A stretch of DNA of 64,000 nucleotides. Source: Ramlibacter sp. GTDB taxonomy: Bacteria > Pseudomonadota > Gammaproteobacteria > Burkholderiales > Burkholderiaceae_C. The DNA lies in contig JAHBZN010000001.1 of the NCBI GenBank assembly GCA_019635415.1, forward strand, positions 1 through 64,000, written 5' to 3'. The notes beneath the pieces are model-generated. The model worked only from the letters and a program-made list of their open reading frames with translations, was not told the DNA's origin and did no database searches. Both the position numbers and the translations under genes were made by a program. Shown here in pieces: positions 1 through 8,314 of the stretch; the first letter of the stretch is position 1, and each line of letters begins with the position of its first letter.

Positions 1-3000
1 GGCTCGTTGCCGGTTGACGTCAGTGTGACCCTCAGCTTGCCAGCGTCCGCAACGGCAAGCTCCGTGGTGGGGGGTACCGTAGTGTTCTACAACACGGGCA
101 CCACGCAAGCAGACAACGTGACGCGTACGGTCTCCTTGTCCGGAGGCACCCTGACAGCGGTGTCGGGCGGCACCATTGCGGGCGGCAGCGTCACCGCGAC
201 CTTCAATGTGGCGAACATGCCGGCGGGTAGCAGTGCCAGCTTCACCTTCACCTATGTTGTGCCGACAGCGGGCAGCGTCAGTGCTACGGCCAGCATTGCC
301 ACGACCACGACTGAAACCAATACGGCAAACAATGTTGCGAAGGGCGTTACCTTTGTCGGGTCCGCTCCGCCGGATCTGTCTGTTTCCCTTGCCGTGAGTC
401 CGAACCCGTTGGTGGCTGGAACCAACTCGGTCATCGTGACCGTTACCAATGTGGGTGGGTTGGCCTCCACGGGAACTCTGACTGTCTCTCTGCCGAATGG
501 CAGCACGGTGGGCTTCACCATTGCCACAGCGTTGTCCGCCGGCCAGACGGCAAGTTTCAGCACCATCTACAGTGTCCCGCTGCTGACCACCAATGCACAG
601 ACATTCTCTGCGGTTGTGACAGCCACGACGGCGCCTGACGTCAATCTCGCGAACAACACCACGACACTGATCGCGACAGTGGGCGCCAACATTCGAGGCC
701 TCGCCTGGATTGATTCGAACCGAGACCGGGTCTATCAGGCCGGCGAAGTGTTGTTGCCCAACTTGCTTGTGCGCCTCTATAACGCCTCTTCAGTCGTGGT
801 GGGTACGGCCATGACAGGTGCGGATGGACGCTACGAGATCAAGGGCATGGTGCCCGGCGTGGGCTACCGCGTCGAGTTCTACAACTGCGTCAATGCGGAC
901 TCTGCTGCCACATGCAACGCCATCAACACCACGCCTTACAACCAGGCAGGCACAACCACTGGCGGGCAGCCCTCCACCGGGGTGACGGCAACCACCACGT
1001 CCGCCACGGGCGAAGCAGTCGGACAGGCCATCACCAGCATCACCCTTTATGCGGGGGACAACACGGTGGATCAGAACCTGCCGCTGGATCCCCGCGGCCA
1101 AGTCTATGACTCTGTGACGCGGCAGCCCGTGGCTGGTGCCACGATCCGTATCAACGGGCCCGTGGGCTTCAATCCGGCGACTCACCTGCTCGACCTCAAT
1201 GGCGCCCAGCCCAACAATGAGTCGACGTCGGATGTGAACGGGCTCTATCAGTTCATCTTCATCAACAGCCCGCCCGCTGGGGTATACACCCTGAGTGTTC
1301 TGAGCGCGCCGGGCGGCTACAGCACGACGCCAGCCGTGCTGGGTGGCGTGGCTCTGCCGAACGTGATTGCCAATGTGCCGACCTCACCCTTTGTGGTGCC
1401 CAATGCTGCGACCAACATGCAGCCGGGCTATGGCGCGCCCGGTACTCCGCCGGTGGGCGTGACCGGCAGCGCGGCCGTTGGCGCTGCGGGGACTCAATAC
1501 GTCATGACGGTGTCCTTCGCCTTTGGTGTGGGCTACGTCGGCGAGGTGTTCAACAACAACATCCCCCTGGATGCAACACCTGGCGGTGGTGGCGGAGGCG
1601 GTGGTGGCATCGATCTGTCGATCATCAAGTCCGGGCCGGCGGTGATTCCAGCAGGTGGCACCGGCACCTATACGCTCCGCGTCACCAACAGTGGGCCGGC
1701 TGCTGCTGCGAACGTCAGTGTCACCGACCCCATGCCGGCGGGTCTGACGCTCCTCAGTGCCAGCGTGGAGCCTGTCAATGCTTTGACCTTGAGCGTGACG
1801 CCCACGGGTCTGACGGCATCCACTTCCGCCTTGCCCGCGGGCGTGACGACTCTGACGCTGATTGTGCGGGCTGAGCCCAGCGCGGCGGGTACCACGGTGA
1901 CCAATGTGGCCAGCGTGGCGACCACGAGTACGGAGACCGATACCACCAACAACAGCTCGTCGGTGTCGACCTTCATTCCGGGTACTGACCTTTCCATCAC
2001 CAAGCAAGGGTCAGCGACCATGGTTGCCGGCGGTACAACCAGCTATGTGCTGAGCATCGGCAATGCCGGACCGAGTGCAGCGGCCAATGTCACGGTGACC
2101 GACGTGCTGCCTGTGGGCTTGACCCTGGTCTCTGCCTCCGTTGCGTCGGGCAGCTTCACTCTGGTGACCAGCACGGCGGGCCTCACCGCTCTGGCGGCCA
2201 ACATGCCGGTGAGCTCCGCCAGCATTGTCTTGACGGTCTTTGTGGGCGACACCGTGACCGGTAGCATTACCAACGTGGCCAGCGTTTCCAGCACCACGCC
2301 GGACCTGCAACCCACCAACAACACGGGAACGGCGACCGCTGGCGTCCTGGGGGCCGACATGGGCCTGCTGAAGTTCGGGTCTCCGAGCATCAGCGCCGCC
2401 GGAACGGCCACTTACACCTTGGTGATCTTCAACAACGGCCCGAGCTCGGCCGGCAATGTGACCGTGACTGACGTCATGCCTGCCGGCCTGACATTGGTGG
2501 GTGCCGTGGTCTCTGATGGCACGTTGACGCTTTCGCTCTCAGCGGACAAGCTGATCGCGACCGCCAGCGTGATGCGCATCGGGACCACCGCCACGGTGAC
2601 CCTCACCGTGCAGGCGGCCTACACGGCGACCGGTACGATCGTCAACGTGGCCAGCGTCACCAGCACTACGCCCGACCCGACCGCCACCAACAACATCGGT
2701 TCCGCCTCCTCGACGGTGAAGGAAGTCGAGCCTGGCGTCATCCTGGTCAACAAGACGGGTAACAAGACGGTTGCTGAGGTGGGTGATTCGGTGCAGTACA
2801 CCATCCGCATGCGCAACACGATTGGCTTGCCGGTCGCCAAGGTTACGCTGGAAGACCTGTTGCCGGCGGGCTTCCGCTACATCCTGGGAACGGCCCGCCT
2901 GAACGGCACCGCGGTGGCGGATCCGGCCGGTGGCGTGGGACGGCAACTGGTGTTTGACGTCGGTACCATTCCGGGAAGCACCGTCTATGAATTGACCTAC

Positions 3001-3621
3001 TTTGTGCGGCTGGGTGTGGGTTCACAGCAGGGCGACGGTGTCAACCGGGCTACTGCAGTCTTCCCCGGAGCGCTGGGTGCGCCGATCCGGTCGAACACGG
3101 CCATCTTCAAGGTCAATGTGCAGGGCGGTGTGTTCAGCAACGAGGGTTGCATCATCGGCAAGGTCTATGTGGATTGCGACGGCAACAGCGCGCAGAACAA
3201 TGAAGGCGGCTCGCGCGAGCTGGGCATCCCGGGCGTGCGCCTGGTCATGCTCGACGGCAGCTTCATCGTCACCGACAACGAAGGAAAATACAGCATCTGC
3301 GGGGTCAAGCCGCAGACTCATGTGATCAAGGTTGACAAGACCACCTTGCCGCGCGGCGCTCGCCTGTTGCCGTCCAGCAACCGCAATGCAGGCGTCGGCG
3401 ACAGCATCTTCGTGGAAATGCGGGGTGGCGAGTTGCACAGGGCGGACTTCATTGAGGGGTCCTGCAGTGCCGAGGTTCTGGAGCAAGTCAAGGCCCGTCG
3501 TGCCCAGGGCGGGGTCAACCTGCCTGAAACCGACAAACTATTGCCCGCTGTGACGCCTGGCGCATCACCCGCAACCCTCACGACGCCCTCTACTGTTCAG
3601 CCCGGAGGGGTGGTCCAATGA
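1..3621 (+). CDS. DUF11/SdrD-like repeat surface protein (5' partial)
   Basis: The reading frame is open from base 1, so the true start and signal peptide lie outside the window. The visible ~1206 residues are a string of Ig-like modules: two CARDB/DUF11-like units (~1-225), an SdrD B-like unit (starting around NIRGLAWIDSNRD), a carboxypeptidase-regulatory-like unit (RGQVYDSVTRQPVAGATI), a run of nine glycines (~527-535), three clear DUF11 repeats (each with N.GP.AA.NV.VTD..P.GL), a fourth divergent DUF11 unit, and a C-terminal cysteine-containing SdrD B-like unit (KVYVDCDGN, then GKYSICGV). DUF11 modules are typical of large secreted or surface proteins. There is no LPXTG, autotransporter barrel or PEP-CTERM at the end, so anchoring probably needs a partner. 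The stop overlaps the start of the downstream outer-membrane protein, which implies coupled translation. Function unknown; adhesin or surface layer is inference. Confidence 0.85.
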   Translation, partial: GSLPVDVSVTLSLPASATASSVVGGTVVFYNTGTTQADNVTRTVSLSGGTLTAVSGGTIAGGSVTATFNVANMPAGSSASFTFTYVVPTAGSVSATASIATTTTETNTANNVAKGVTFVGSAPPDLSVSLAVSPNPLVAGTNSVIVTVTNVGGLASTGTLTVSLPNGSTVGFTIATALSAGQTASFSTIYSVPLLTTNAQTFSAVVTATTAPDVNLANNTTTLIATVGANIRGLAWIDSNRDRVYQAGEVLLPNLLVRLYNASSVVVGTAMTGADGRYEIKGMVPGVGYRVEFYNCVNADSAATCNAINTTPYNQAGTTTGGQPSTGVTATTTSATGEAVGQAITSITLYAGDNTVDQNLPLDPRGQVYDSVTRQPVAGATIRINGPVGFNPATHLLDLNGAQPNNESTSDVNGLYQFIFINSPPAGVYTLSVLSAPGGYSTTPAVLGGVALPNVIANVPTSPFVVPNAATNMQPGYGAPGTPPVGVTGSAAVGAAGTQYVMTVSFAFGVGYVGEVFNNNIPLDATPGGGGGGGGGIDLSIIKSGPAVIPAGGTGTYTLRVTNSGPAAAANVSVTDPMPAGLTLLSASVEPVNALTLSVTPTGLTASTSALPAGVTTLTLIVRAEPSAAGTTVTNVASVATTSTETDTTNNSSSVSTFIPGTDLSITKQGSATMVAGGTTSYVLSIGNAGPSAAANVTVTDVLPVGLTLVSASVASGSFTLVTSTAGLTALAANMPVSSASIVLTVFVGDTVTGSITNVASVSSTTPDLQPTNNTGTATAGVLGADMGLLKFGSPSISAAGTATYTLVIFNNGPSSAGNVTVTDVMPAGLTLVGAVVSDGTLTLSLSADKLIATASVMRIGTTATVTLTVQAAYTATGTIVNVASVTSTTPDPTATNNIGSASSTVKEVEPGVILVNKTGNKTVAEVGDSVQYTIRMRNTIGLPVAKVTLEDLLPAGFRYILGTARLNGTAVADPAGGVGRQLVFDVGTIPGSTVYELTYFVRLGVGSQQGDGVNRATAVFPGALGAPIRSNTAIFKVNVQGGVFSNEGCIIGKVYVDCDGNSAQNNEGGSRELGIPGVRLVMLDGSFIVTDNEGKYSICGVKPQTHVIKVDKTTLPRGARLLPSSNRNAGVGDSIFVEMRGGELHRADFIEGSCSAEVLEQVKARRAQGGVNLPETDKLLPAVTPGASPATLTTPSTVQPGGVVQ

Positions 3622-6600
3622 GCACCATGAAGCCCGGTCACCGATTGAAGCATCTGCCCATGGCGCGACGCGCCCCGGTGGCGGCTGCCGCGCTCGCTCT
3701 GCTGCATGGGCTGGCGGCCGCGCAGTCTCAGCCGGCACCGAACACCACCAGTGCCGATACGCCCGAGGCGCGCAGCCTGTTTCAGACCGGGGGGCAGGAG
3801 TCCATTGGGCCCCGGCCGTTCACCTCGTTCCTCGAGCGCCTGTCGTCGCCCGTTGACAAGATCGCCATCAAGGTTGCAGGTGACAACCTGGCCGCCGATG
3901 GGATTACTGCCACCGATGTGCTGGTGCGTCTGGTCGACCGCGAAGGGCAGAGGGTGCGCGAGGATGTCGATGTCACCATCGAAGTGGATGCAGGTGCGCG
4001 GATCCAGCTGCCTGGGCGCAGTACTTCCGAGACCGGGGCCGACAAGGGAGATATCGACCGGATTCAGCCTGGCGTGCAGTACACCGTCAAGGACGGCGCA
4101 CTCCAGTTCAAGCTGATCGCCCCTTACAAACCGGATTCGGTCAACCTCAAGGTCTCGGTCAAGGGCATCGCAGAGAAGGTTGTCGTCCGGTATGTACCGG
4201 ATCTGCGCGAGATGATCGTCGTGGGCTTGGTCGAAAGCCATCTGCGCTCGGACAAGTTCGATCCGCGCCAGATCGTGCCGGTGCGGGAAAACGACGGATT
4301 TGACGACGAACTGCGCAACTTCACCAAGGAATTCAATGGCGGTACCACGCGCCTGGGTGCCCGGGCCGCTGTCTATCTCAAGGGCAAGGTCAGCGGCAAG
4401 TACCTGCTGACCTTGTCGTATGACTCCGAGAAGGACACCCGCAAGCGGCTGTTCCAGGACATTGACCCGAACGCCTTCTATCCGGTCTATGGTGACTCCA
4501 GTTACCGCGGGGTGGATGCTCAGAGCTCGGGCAAGCTGTACGTGAGGCTCGACAAGGGCCTGAGCTATGTCCTGTACGGGGACTACACCACGGCGGATTC
4601 CAATCCGGCACGTTCGCTGAGCCAGTACAGCCGGTCGCTGCCCGGCCTGCGTGCCCATTACGAAGAAGGCGCTGTCACCGCCAACGCGTTTGTGGCGCGG
4701 CAGTCCCTGTCGCAGATCGTTGACGAGTTTCCTGCGCGTGGCGTCTCTGGCCCCTATGGCGTGTCGCGCTCCGACGGTGTGGCCGGTAGCGAGAAAATTG
4801 AAATTCTGGTGCGCGACCGGAACCAGACCACCAACATCATCAAGGCCACGACGTTGACCCGCTCGCTGGACTACGAATTCGAGCCGTTCAATGGCCAGAT
4901 TCTGTTCCGGGCCCCCGTGCCCAGTGTGGACGACCAGCTCAATCCCGTGTCCATCCGCGTCACCTATGAAGTCGACCAGGGGGGCAAGGCCTTCACGGTC
5001 GCGGGTGGCGATGTACAGCTCAAGATCAGCGACAAGCTTTCGGTGGGTGTCGCCGCGGCCAAAGACAACAACCCCGACGCGCCGTTTACGCTCACCGGTG
5101 TCAACCTTCACCTGAAGCTCAGCAAGAGCACCGAGGTCATTGCCGAAGTGGCCCATGCCCAAAGCGTGGTGGGCGCCAGTTCGAACAACTTCACCACCAA
5201 CAACAGCAGCAACTTCACTGGGGTGAGCGGCCCGGTCTCCGGTAGCGCGGCGCGTGTCGAGATCCGCCACTCTGACGAAACGTTGCGTGCGCGGGCGTAC
5301 GCAGCGCGGGCGCAGGACGGGTTCAACAACAGCTCCGGAGGCATTACTGGCGGCCGCTCTGAACTGGGCGTGTCCGGCACCTACCAGGTCAACAGCGCAC
5401 TCAGCCTGAACGGCGAGGTGCTGCACTCCGAAGACAGGATCAGCGCCAGCAAGAGCGATGCAGCCTCCGTGGGCGCCGACCTCAAGCTCACCGACCGGCT
5501 CACCATTGGCGCCGGTGCCCGTCACGCAACCCAGAGCTCCGTTACCCTGGTCCCCTCGATCGGCAGCAATTGCCTGGGCGTGGGCAGCGGCACGACTCAG
5601 GGCTACAACGTGGGCTATGGGATCAATCAGGTCGGCAACCAGCAGATCGATCCGGCCACGGGCCAGCCCGTGACCTGCAATTCAGTTCTGTTGCCCACTG
5701 GTCCGACCACCAGCCTGGACAGTTCGTCGCTGTATGCCCGTGCCACCTGGAAGGCCACCGACAGCGTCTCGGTCAATGGCGAAGTCCAGCGGGAGTTCGG
5801 CAACACCAATGCTTCCACGCTGTACCGTGTGGGCGCAGACTGGCAGGTCGCCGAGCGTACACGCCTCTATGGCCGCTATGAACTGAGCCGGCAGTACACC
5901 GGAGCCTATGGGCTCGGGGTGGGCGAGAAGGGCAGCAATCTTGCCATCGGCATCGACACCCAGTACATGAAGGACGGCTCGATCTACAGCGAATACCGGC
6001 TGCGTGACAGCTCTGCGGGGCGCGAGGTTCAGTCGGCATTGGGCCTGCGCAACGGGTGGCGCGTCTCCGAAGGCCTGCGGCTGGTCACGAATGTGGAGCG
6101 GCTGAACACCACCAGCGGCGGTGCGACCGCCGCCGGGCTGGGCCTGGAATACACCGCCAGCGAACTGTGGAAGGGCTCCAGCCGGATCGAGTGGCGCCAG
6201 GACAGCACCAACACCAACTATCTGCTGACCCTGGGCGTGGCGCGCAAACTGGACCGCAACTGGACCCTGATCGGGCGGGACTACCTCAACCTCATTCAGC
6301 CCAAGGCTGGTGGGGGCAACCACCGCCAGAACCAGGCCCAGATCGGTTTTGCCTACCGGCCGGTGGACAACAACAAGTTCGATGCGCTGGGCCTGTACGA
6401 GCGCAAATCCGAGAGCGACCCGGCGGCGGGCCTGCGCAGCACCACCGACATCATCAGCCTTCGCGCCAACTACCATCCGTCGCGTGTATGGTGGGTGTCG
6501 GGGCGCTACGCGGCCAAGAGGGTCAATGAACTGTTGCTGGGCACGGTGGACGACAGCTATCACGCCCAACTGTTTGGCACCCGTGTGACCTACGACGTGA

Positions 6601-6884
6601 CCAACCGCTGGTCGCTGGGCGTGTTGGCCACGGTGCTGGTGGGCAAAGGAGGGGCGCGCCAGTATGCCTATGGCGTAGAGGCCGGGTACGTGCTGGTGGA
6701 CAACCTCTGGGTGACGCTGGGCTACAACTTCCGGGGATTCCGGGACGACGACCTGACCGGCAGCGACTACTCCAACCGGGGGTGGGTGCTGGGCGTGCGC
6801 TACAAGTTTGACGAGGACCTGTTCCGCTCCAGCGATCCTTCCGTCAACAAGACCCTGACACCGCCGGCCTCGCCGGCCAAGTAA
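3618..6884 (+). CDS. Large outer-membrane beta-barrel protein paired with the DUF11 protein
   Basis: 1088 residues. The N-terminus has a basic stretch and a hydrophobic stretch ending ALLHGLAAAQ, a plausible signal peptide. Residues ~65-195 look like an Ig-like (invasin/Big-type) domain. The rest is rich in alternating amphipathic strands with aromatic turns (YGRYELSRQY, LGYNFRGF, VLGVRYKF), as expected for an outer-membrane barrel. There is no TonB box or plug motif, so this is not an obvious TonB-dependent receptor. The ATG overlaps the upstream stop by four bases (ATGA). The arrangement suggests that it exports or anchors the DUF11 protein; that role is inference from context. A short tail (SVNKTLTPPASPAK) follows the last strand, unlike classic barrels that end in Phe. 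Confidence 0.75.
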   Translation: MSTMKPGHRLKHLPMARRAPVAAAALALLHGLAAAQSQPAPNTTSADTPEARSLFQTGGQESIGPRPFTSFLERLSSPVDKIAIKVAGDNLAADGITATDVLVRLVDREGQRVREDVDVTIEVDAGARIQLPGRSTSETGADKGDIDRIQPGVQYTVKDGALQFKLIAPYKPDSVNLKVSVKGIAEKVVVRYVPDLREMIVVGLVESHLRSDKFDPRQIVPVRENDGFDDELRNFTKEFNGGTTRLGARAAVYLKGKVSGKYLLTLSYDSEKDTRKRLFQDIDPNAFYPVYGDSSYRGVDAQSSGKLYVRLDKGLSYVLYGDYTTADSNPARSLSQYSRSLPGLRAHYEEGAVTANAFVARQSLSQIVDEFPARGVSGPYGVSRSDGVAGSEKIEILVRDRNQTTNIIKATTLTRSLDYEFEPFNGQILFRAPVPSVDDQLNPVSIRVTYEVDQGGKAFTVAGGDVQLKISDKLSVGVAAAKDNNPDAPFTLTGVNLHLKLSKSTEVIAEVAHAQSVVGASSNNFTTNNSSNFTGVSGPVSGSAARVEIRHSDETLRARAYAARAQDGFNNSSGGITGGRSELGVSGTYQVNSALSLNGEVLHSEDRISASKSDAASVGADLKLTDRLTIGAGARHATQSSVTLVPSIGSNCLGVGSGTTQGYNVGYGINQVGNQQIDPATGQPVTCNSVLLPTGPTTSLDSSSLYARATWKATDSVSVNGEVQREFGNTNASTLYRVGADWQVAERTRLYGRYELSRQYTGAYGLGVGEKGSNLAIGIDTQYMKDGSIYSEYRLRDSSAGREVQSALGLRNGWRVSEGLRLVTNVERLNTTSGGATAAGLGLEYTASELWKGSSRIEWRQDSTNTNYLLTLGVARKLDRNWTLIGRDYLNLIQPKAGGGNHRQNQAQIGFAYRPVDNNKFDALGLYERKSESDPAAGLRSTTDIISLRANYHPSRVWWVSGRYAAKRVNELLLGTVDDSYHAQLFGTRVTYDVTNRWSLGVLATVLVGKGGARQYAYGVEAGYVLVDNLWVTLGYNFRGFRDDDLTGSDYSNRGWVLGVRYKFDEDLFRSSDPSVNKTLTPPASPAK

Positions 6885-7020
6885 CCGCTTCAGGGTCCTC
6901 TTTCGGCCGGTTTGTCACCGGCAGAAACATCATTTCGGCGTCGGGTATGACATCCACGCGGGCGATTCGTGCGTAGAAACCCCTTGTGACACTCATACTT
7001 TACTCAAAGAACCGAAGCCA

Positions 7021-7048
7021 ACTCATTGATTTACATGAATCTTTGAGT
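7021..7048. promoter_or_regulatory. 28-bp dyad, candidate operator
   Basis: Arms ACTCA-N2-GATT (7021-7031) and AATC-N2-TGAGT (7038-7048) are perfectly complementary outside a 6-base centre and two unmatched inner bases. Additional ACTCA half-sites lie at 6991 and 7002, the latter followed by AAGA exactly as in the reverse complement of the right arm. This looks like a repressor/activator site rather than a terminator. Confidence 0.4.
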
Positions 7049-7082
7049 CAAAATCAAATCAAGCTCCAAGGCTTGTCGATGA

Positions 7083-7106
7083 GTTTGTGTATTTCTGCAC
7101 ACAAAC
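7083..7106. other. Inverted repeat GTTTGTGT-N8-ACACAAAC
   Basis: Perfect 8-bp arms separated by 8 bases lie in the AT-rich gap upstream of the lipoprotein gene. It may be a stem-loop or a protein-binding dyad. It is not followed by a T-run, so a rho-independent terminator is unlikely. Confidence 0.35.
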
Positions 7107-7139
7107 CCCTATCAATCACTCCTCAATAGGTAACATCTT

Positions 7140-7167
7140 TTTACAAAAGCTCGAGCTTATGTAATAT
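7140..7167 (+). promoter_or_regulatory. Candidate sigma70 promoter with palindrome in the spacer
   Basis: A -35 of TTTACA (7140-7145) and a -10 of TAATAT (7162-7167) are 16 bases apart. The spacer contains the perfect 12-bp palindrome AAGCTCGAGCTT (7147-7158), a natural place for a repressor. The promoter would drive the lipoprotein gene starting at 7202. Confidence 0.5.
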
Positions 7168-7201
7168 TCTGTATCGGCTTAAGAAACCTACCTACCGAGC
7201 A

Positions 7202-7861
7202 ATGTTCACCCGTCTCATCATCGTCGCTGCGCTGCTGGCCCTCACGGGTTGCGCGCAAGTCCAGGTCCAGTCTGAGGCCCCCGGCCCCGCGGCCCAGGCG
7301 ACCGGACTGCTCCCGCAGTCCCAGCGTACGACCGATCTGCGCATTGCGGCGGACCGCAAGACCATGGATGCGATCCAGCTGCGTCTGCGCCATCTGAATG
7401 AGCAGGGCGTGCCCCAGAACAACTACCCGCTGGCCAAGGCCCAGTGCTGGCTGGACACCGCGTGGACCCAGTACCACGAGAACGATCGCACCGGATACAT
7501 TGAGGAGTCGTTGGCAGAGTCCCTGAAGATCGTCCAGGCCCTTGAGGCCGACAAGACGGCCAAAGTGGGATACGACACACCGCTCGTGGCCCGCAGCACC
7601 AAGCTGCGCGGGGACCTCTGGGCGCAACTGAACGCACTTAAGATGCGTGAATCGACGCTGGTGTGCAACGCGCGCTCCGTCGCCTGCGGAGAAATCCGGC
7701 TGGTGCGGGCTGGCCACGCCGAGCAGCAGACCGGATGGCGTCAGGCCACCACCCACGTGCAGATGGCCGAGGATGCCCTGCGCCGCGCCCAGCTGGAAGC
7801 GGCCCAGTGCAATACCCCCACCGCGTCGTCCGGCGCTCAGGCAAACCTCACGCAGCAGTAA
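7202..7861 (+). CDS. Putative lipoprotein
   Basis: 219 residues. The N-terminus MFTRLIIVAALLALTGC is a lipoprotein signal peptide with lipobox LTGC, cleaved before Cys17. The mature part is mostly helical (DLRIAADRKTMDAIQLRLRHL, QTGWRQATTHVQMAEDALRRAQ) and has further cysteines at about residues 80, 158 and 163. I do not recognise a specific enzymatic domain. It is probably tethered in the periplasm, perhaps at the cell envelope together with the upstream outer-membrane pair. It is transcribed from its own promoter in the AT-rich gap. Confidence 0.75.
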   Translation: MFTRLIIVAALLALTGCAQVQVQSEAPGPAAQATGLLPQSQRTTDLRIAADRKTMDAIQLRLRHLNEQGVPQNNYPLAKAQCWLDTAWTQYHENDRTGYIEESLAESLKIVQALEADKTAKVGYDTPLVARSTKLRGDLWAQLNALKMRESTLVCNARSVACGEIRLVRAGHAEQQTGWRQATTHVQMAEDALRRAQLEAAQCNTPTASSGAQANLTQQ

Positions 7862-7921
7862 GCGGCGGCGGACCATCGCCTTGGGCTGGGTCCGCAGGAA
7901 AGGACCGCAGGAGCCCCAGGC

Positions 7922-8314
7922 TCAGTCCGGCACGACCGCGGTGACCTCGATCTCCACCTTGGCCCGGTCCTCCACCAGGCCACTGACCTCGACACAGGTC
8001 ATCGCGGGGAAGTGGCGCCCCATGACCCTGCGGTAAGCCTCGCCCAGCTCCTTGAGTCGGCGCACATACTCCACGCGGTCCACCACATACCAGGTCATGC
8101 GCACCATGTGTTCGGGGCCCGCGCCGGCTTCCTTGAGCACGGCAGCGATGTTGGCCAGGGCCTGTTCGGTCTGGGCAATGAAGTCATCGGACTCGAACTG
8201 TTGCGCGCCATTCCAGCCGATCTGGCCGCCCACGAACACCAGGGTGCCGCGCGCCGCCACGCCGTTGGCGTAGCCCTTGGGAGTTGCCCAGCCGGGCGGT
8301 TGCAGGAACTTCAT
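7922..8314 (-). CDS. RidA family enamine/imine deaminase
   Basis: 130 residues matching the RidA/YjgF/UK114 fold: GTLVFVGGQIGWNG near residue 30, QTEQALANIAAVLKEAG in the middle and the C-terminal block PAMTCVEVSGLVEDRAKVEIEVTAVV. RidA proteins hydrolyse reactive enamines or imines to ketones and ammonia. The ATG overlaps the stop of the upstream CoA ligase (ATGA), so it is the last gene of the aminobenzoyl-CoA operon. In that context a likely job is deamination of a 2-amino-enoyl-CoA intermediate; this is inference. The start was chosen at 8314 because of the coupling. Confidence 0.88.
   Translation of the reverse strand: MKFLQPPGWATPKGYANGVAARGTLVFVGGQIGWNGAQQFESDDFIAQTEQALANIAAVLKEAGAGPEHMVRMTWYVVDRVEYVRRLKELGEAYRRVMGRHFPAMTCVEVSGLVEDRAKVEIEVTAVVPD

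Larger units (their letters stand above)
6885..7201. promoter_or_regulatory. AT-rich intergenic region with several dyads
   Basis: 317 bp without a gene, clearly richer in A+T than the surrounding coding DNA. It holds a small hairpin just after the outer-membrane gene (GCCGGT/ACCGGC, 6906-6922, no T-run), ACTCA motifs at 6991, 7002 and 7021, a 28-bp dyad (ACTCA-N2-GATT-N6-AATC-N2-TGAGT, 7021-7048), an 8-bp-arm hairpin (GTTTGTGT/ACACAAAC, 7083-7106) and a promoter for the lipoprotein gene (7140-7167). No ORF or tRNA was seen. Confidence 0.6.

Noticed and set aside
1584..1610. Poly-glycine codon run as a phase-variable repeat
   Set aside because: The run mixes GGT, GGC and GGA codons and is not a pure mono- or trinucleotide tract, so slippage is unlikely.
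3597..5525. 642-codon minus-strand open frame under the outer-membrane gene
   Set aside because: No domain and no start signal; opposite to a clear coupled gene. Similar shadows at 9819-12143, 13252-14832, 19767-21797 and 26192-27919 were left out for the same reason.
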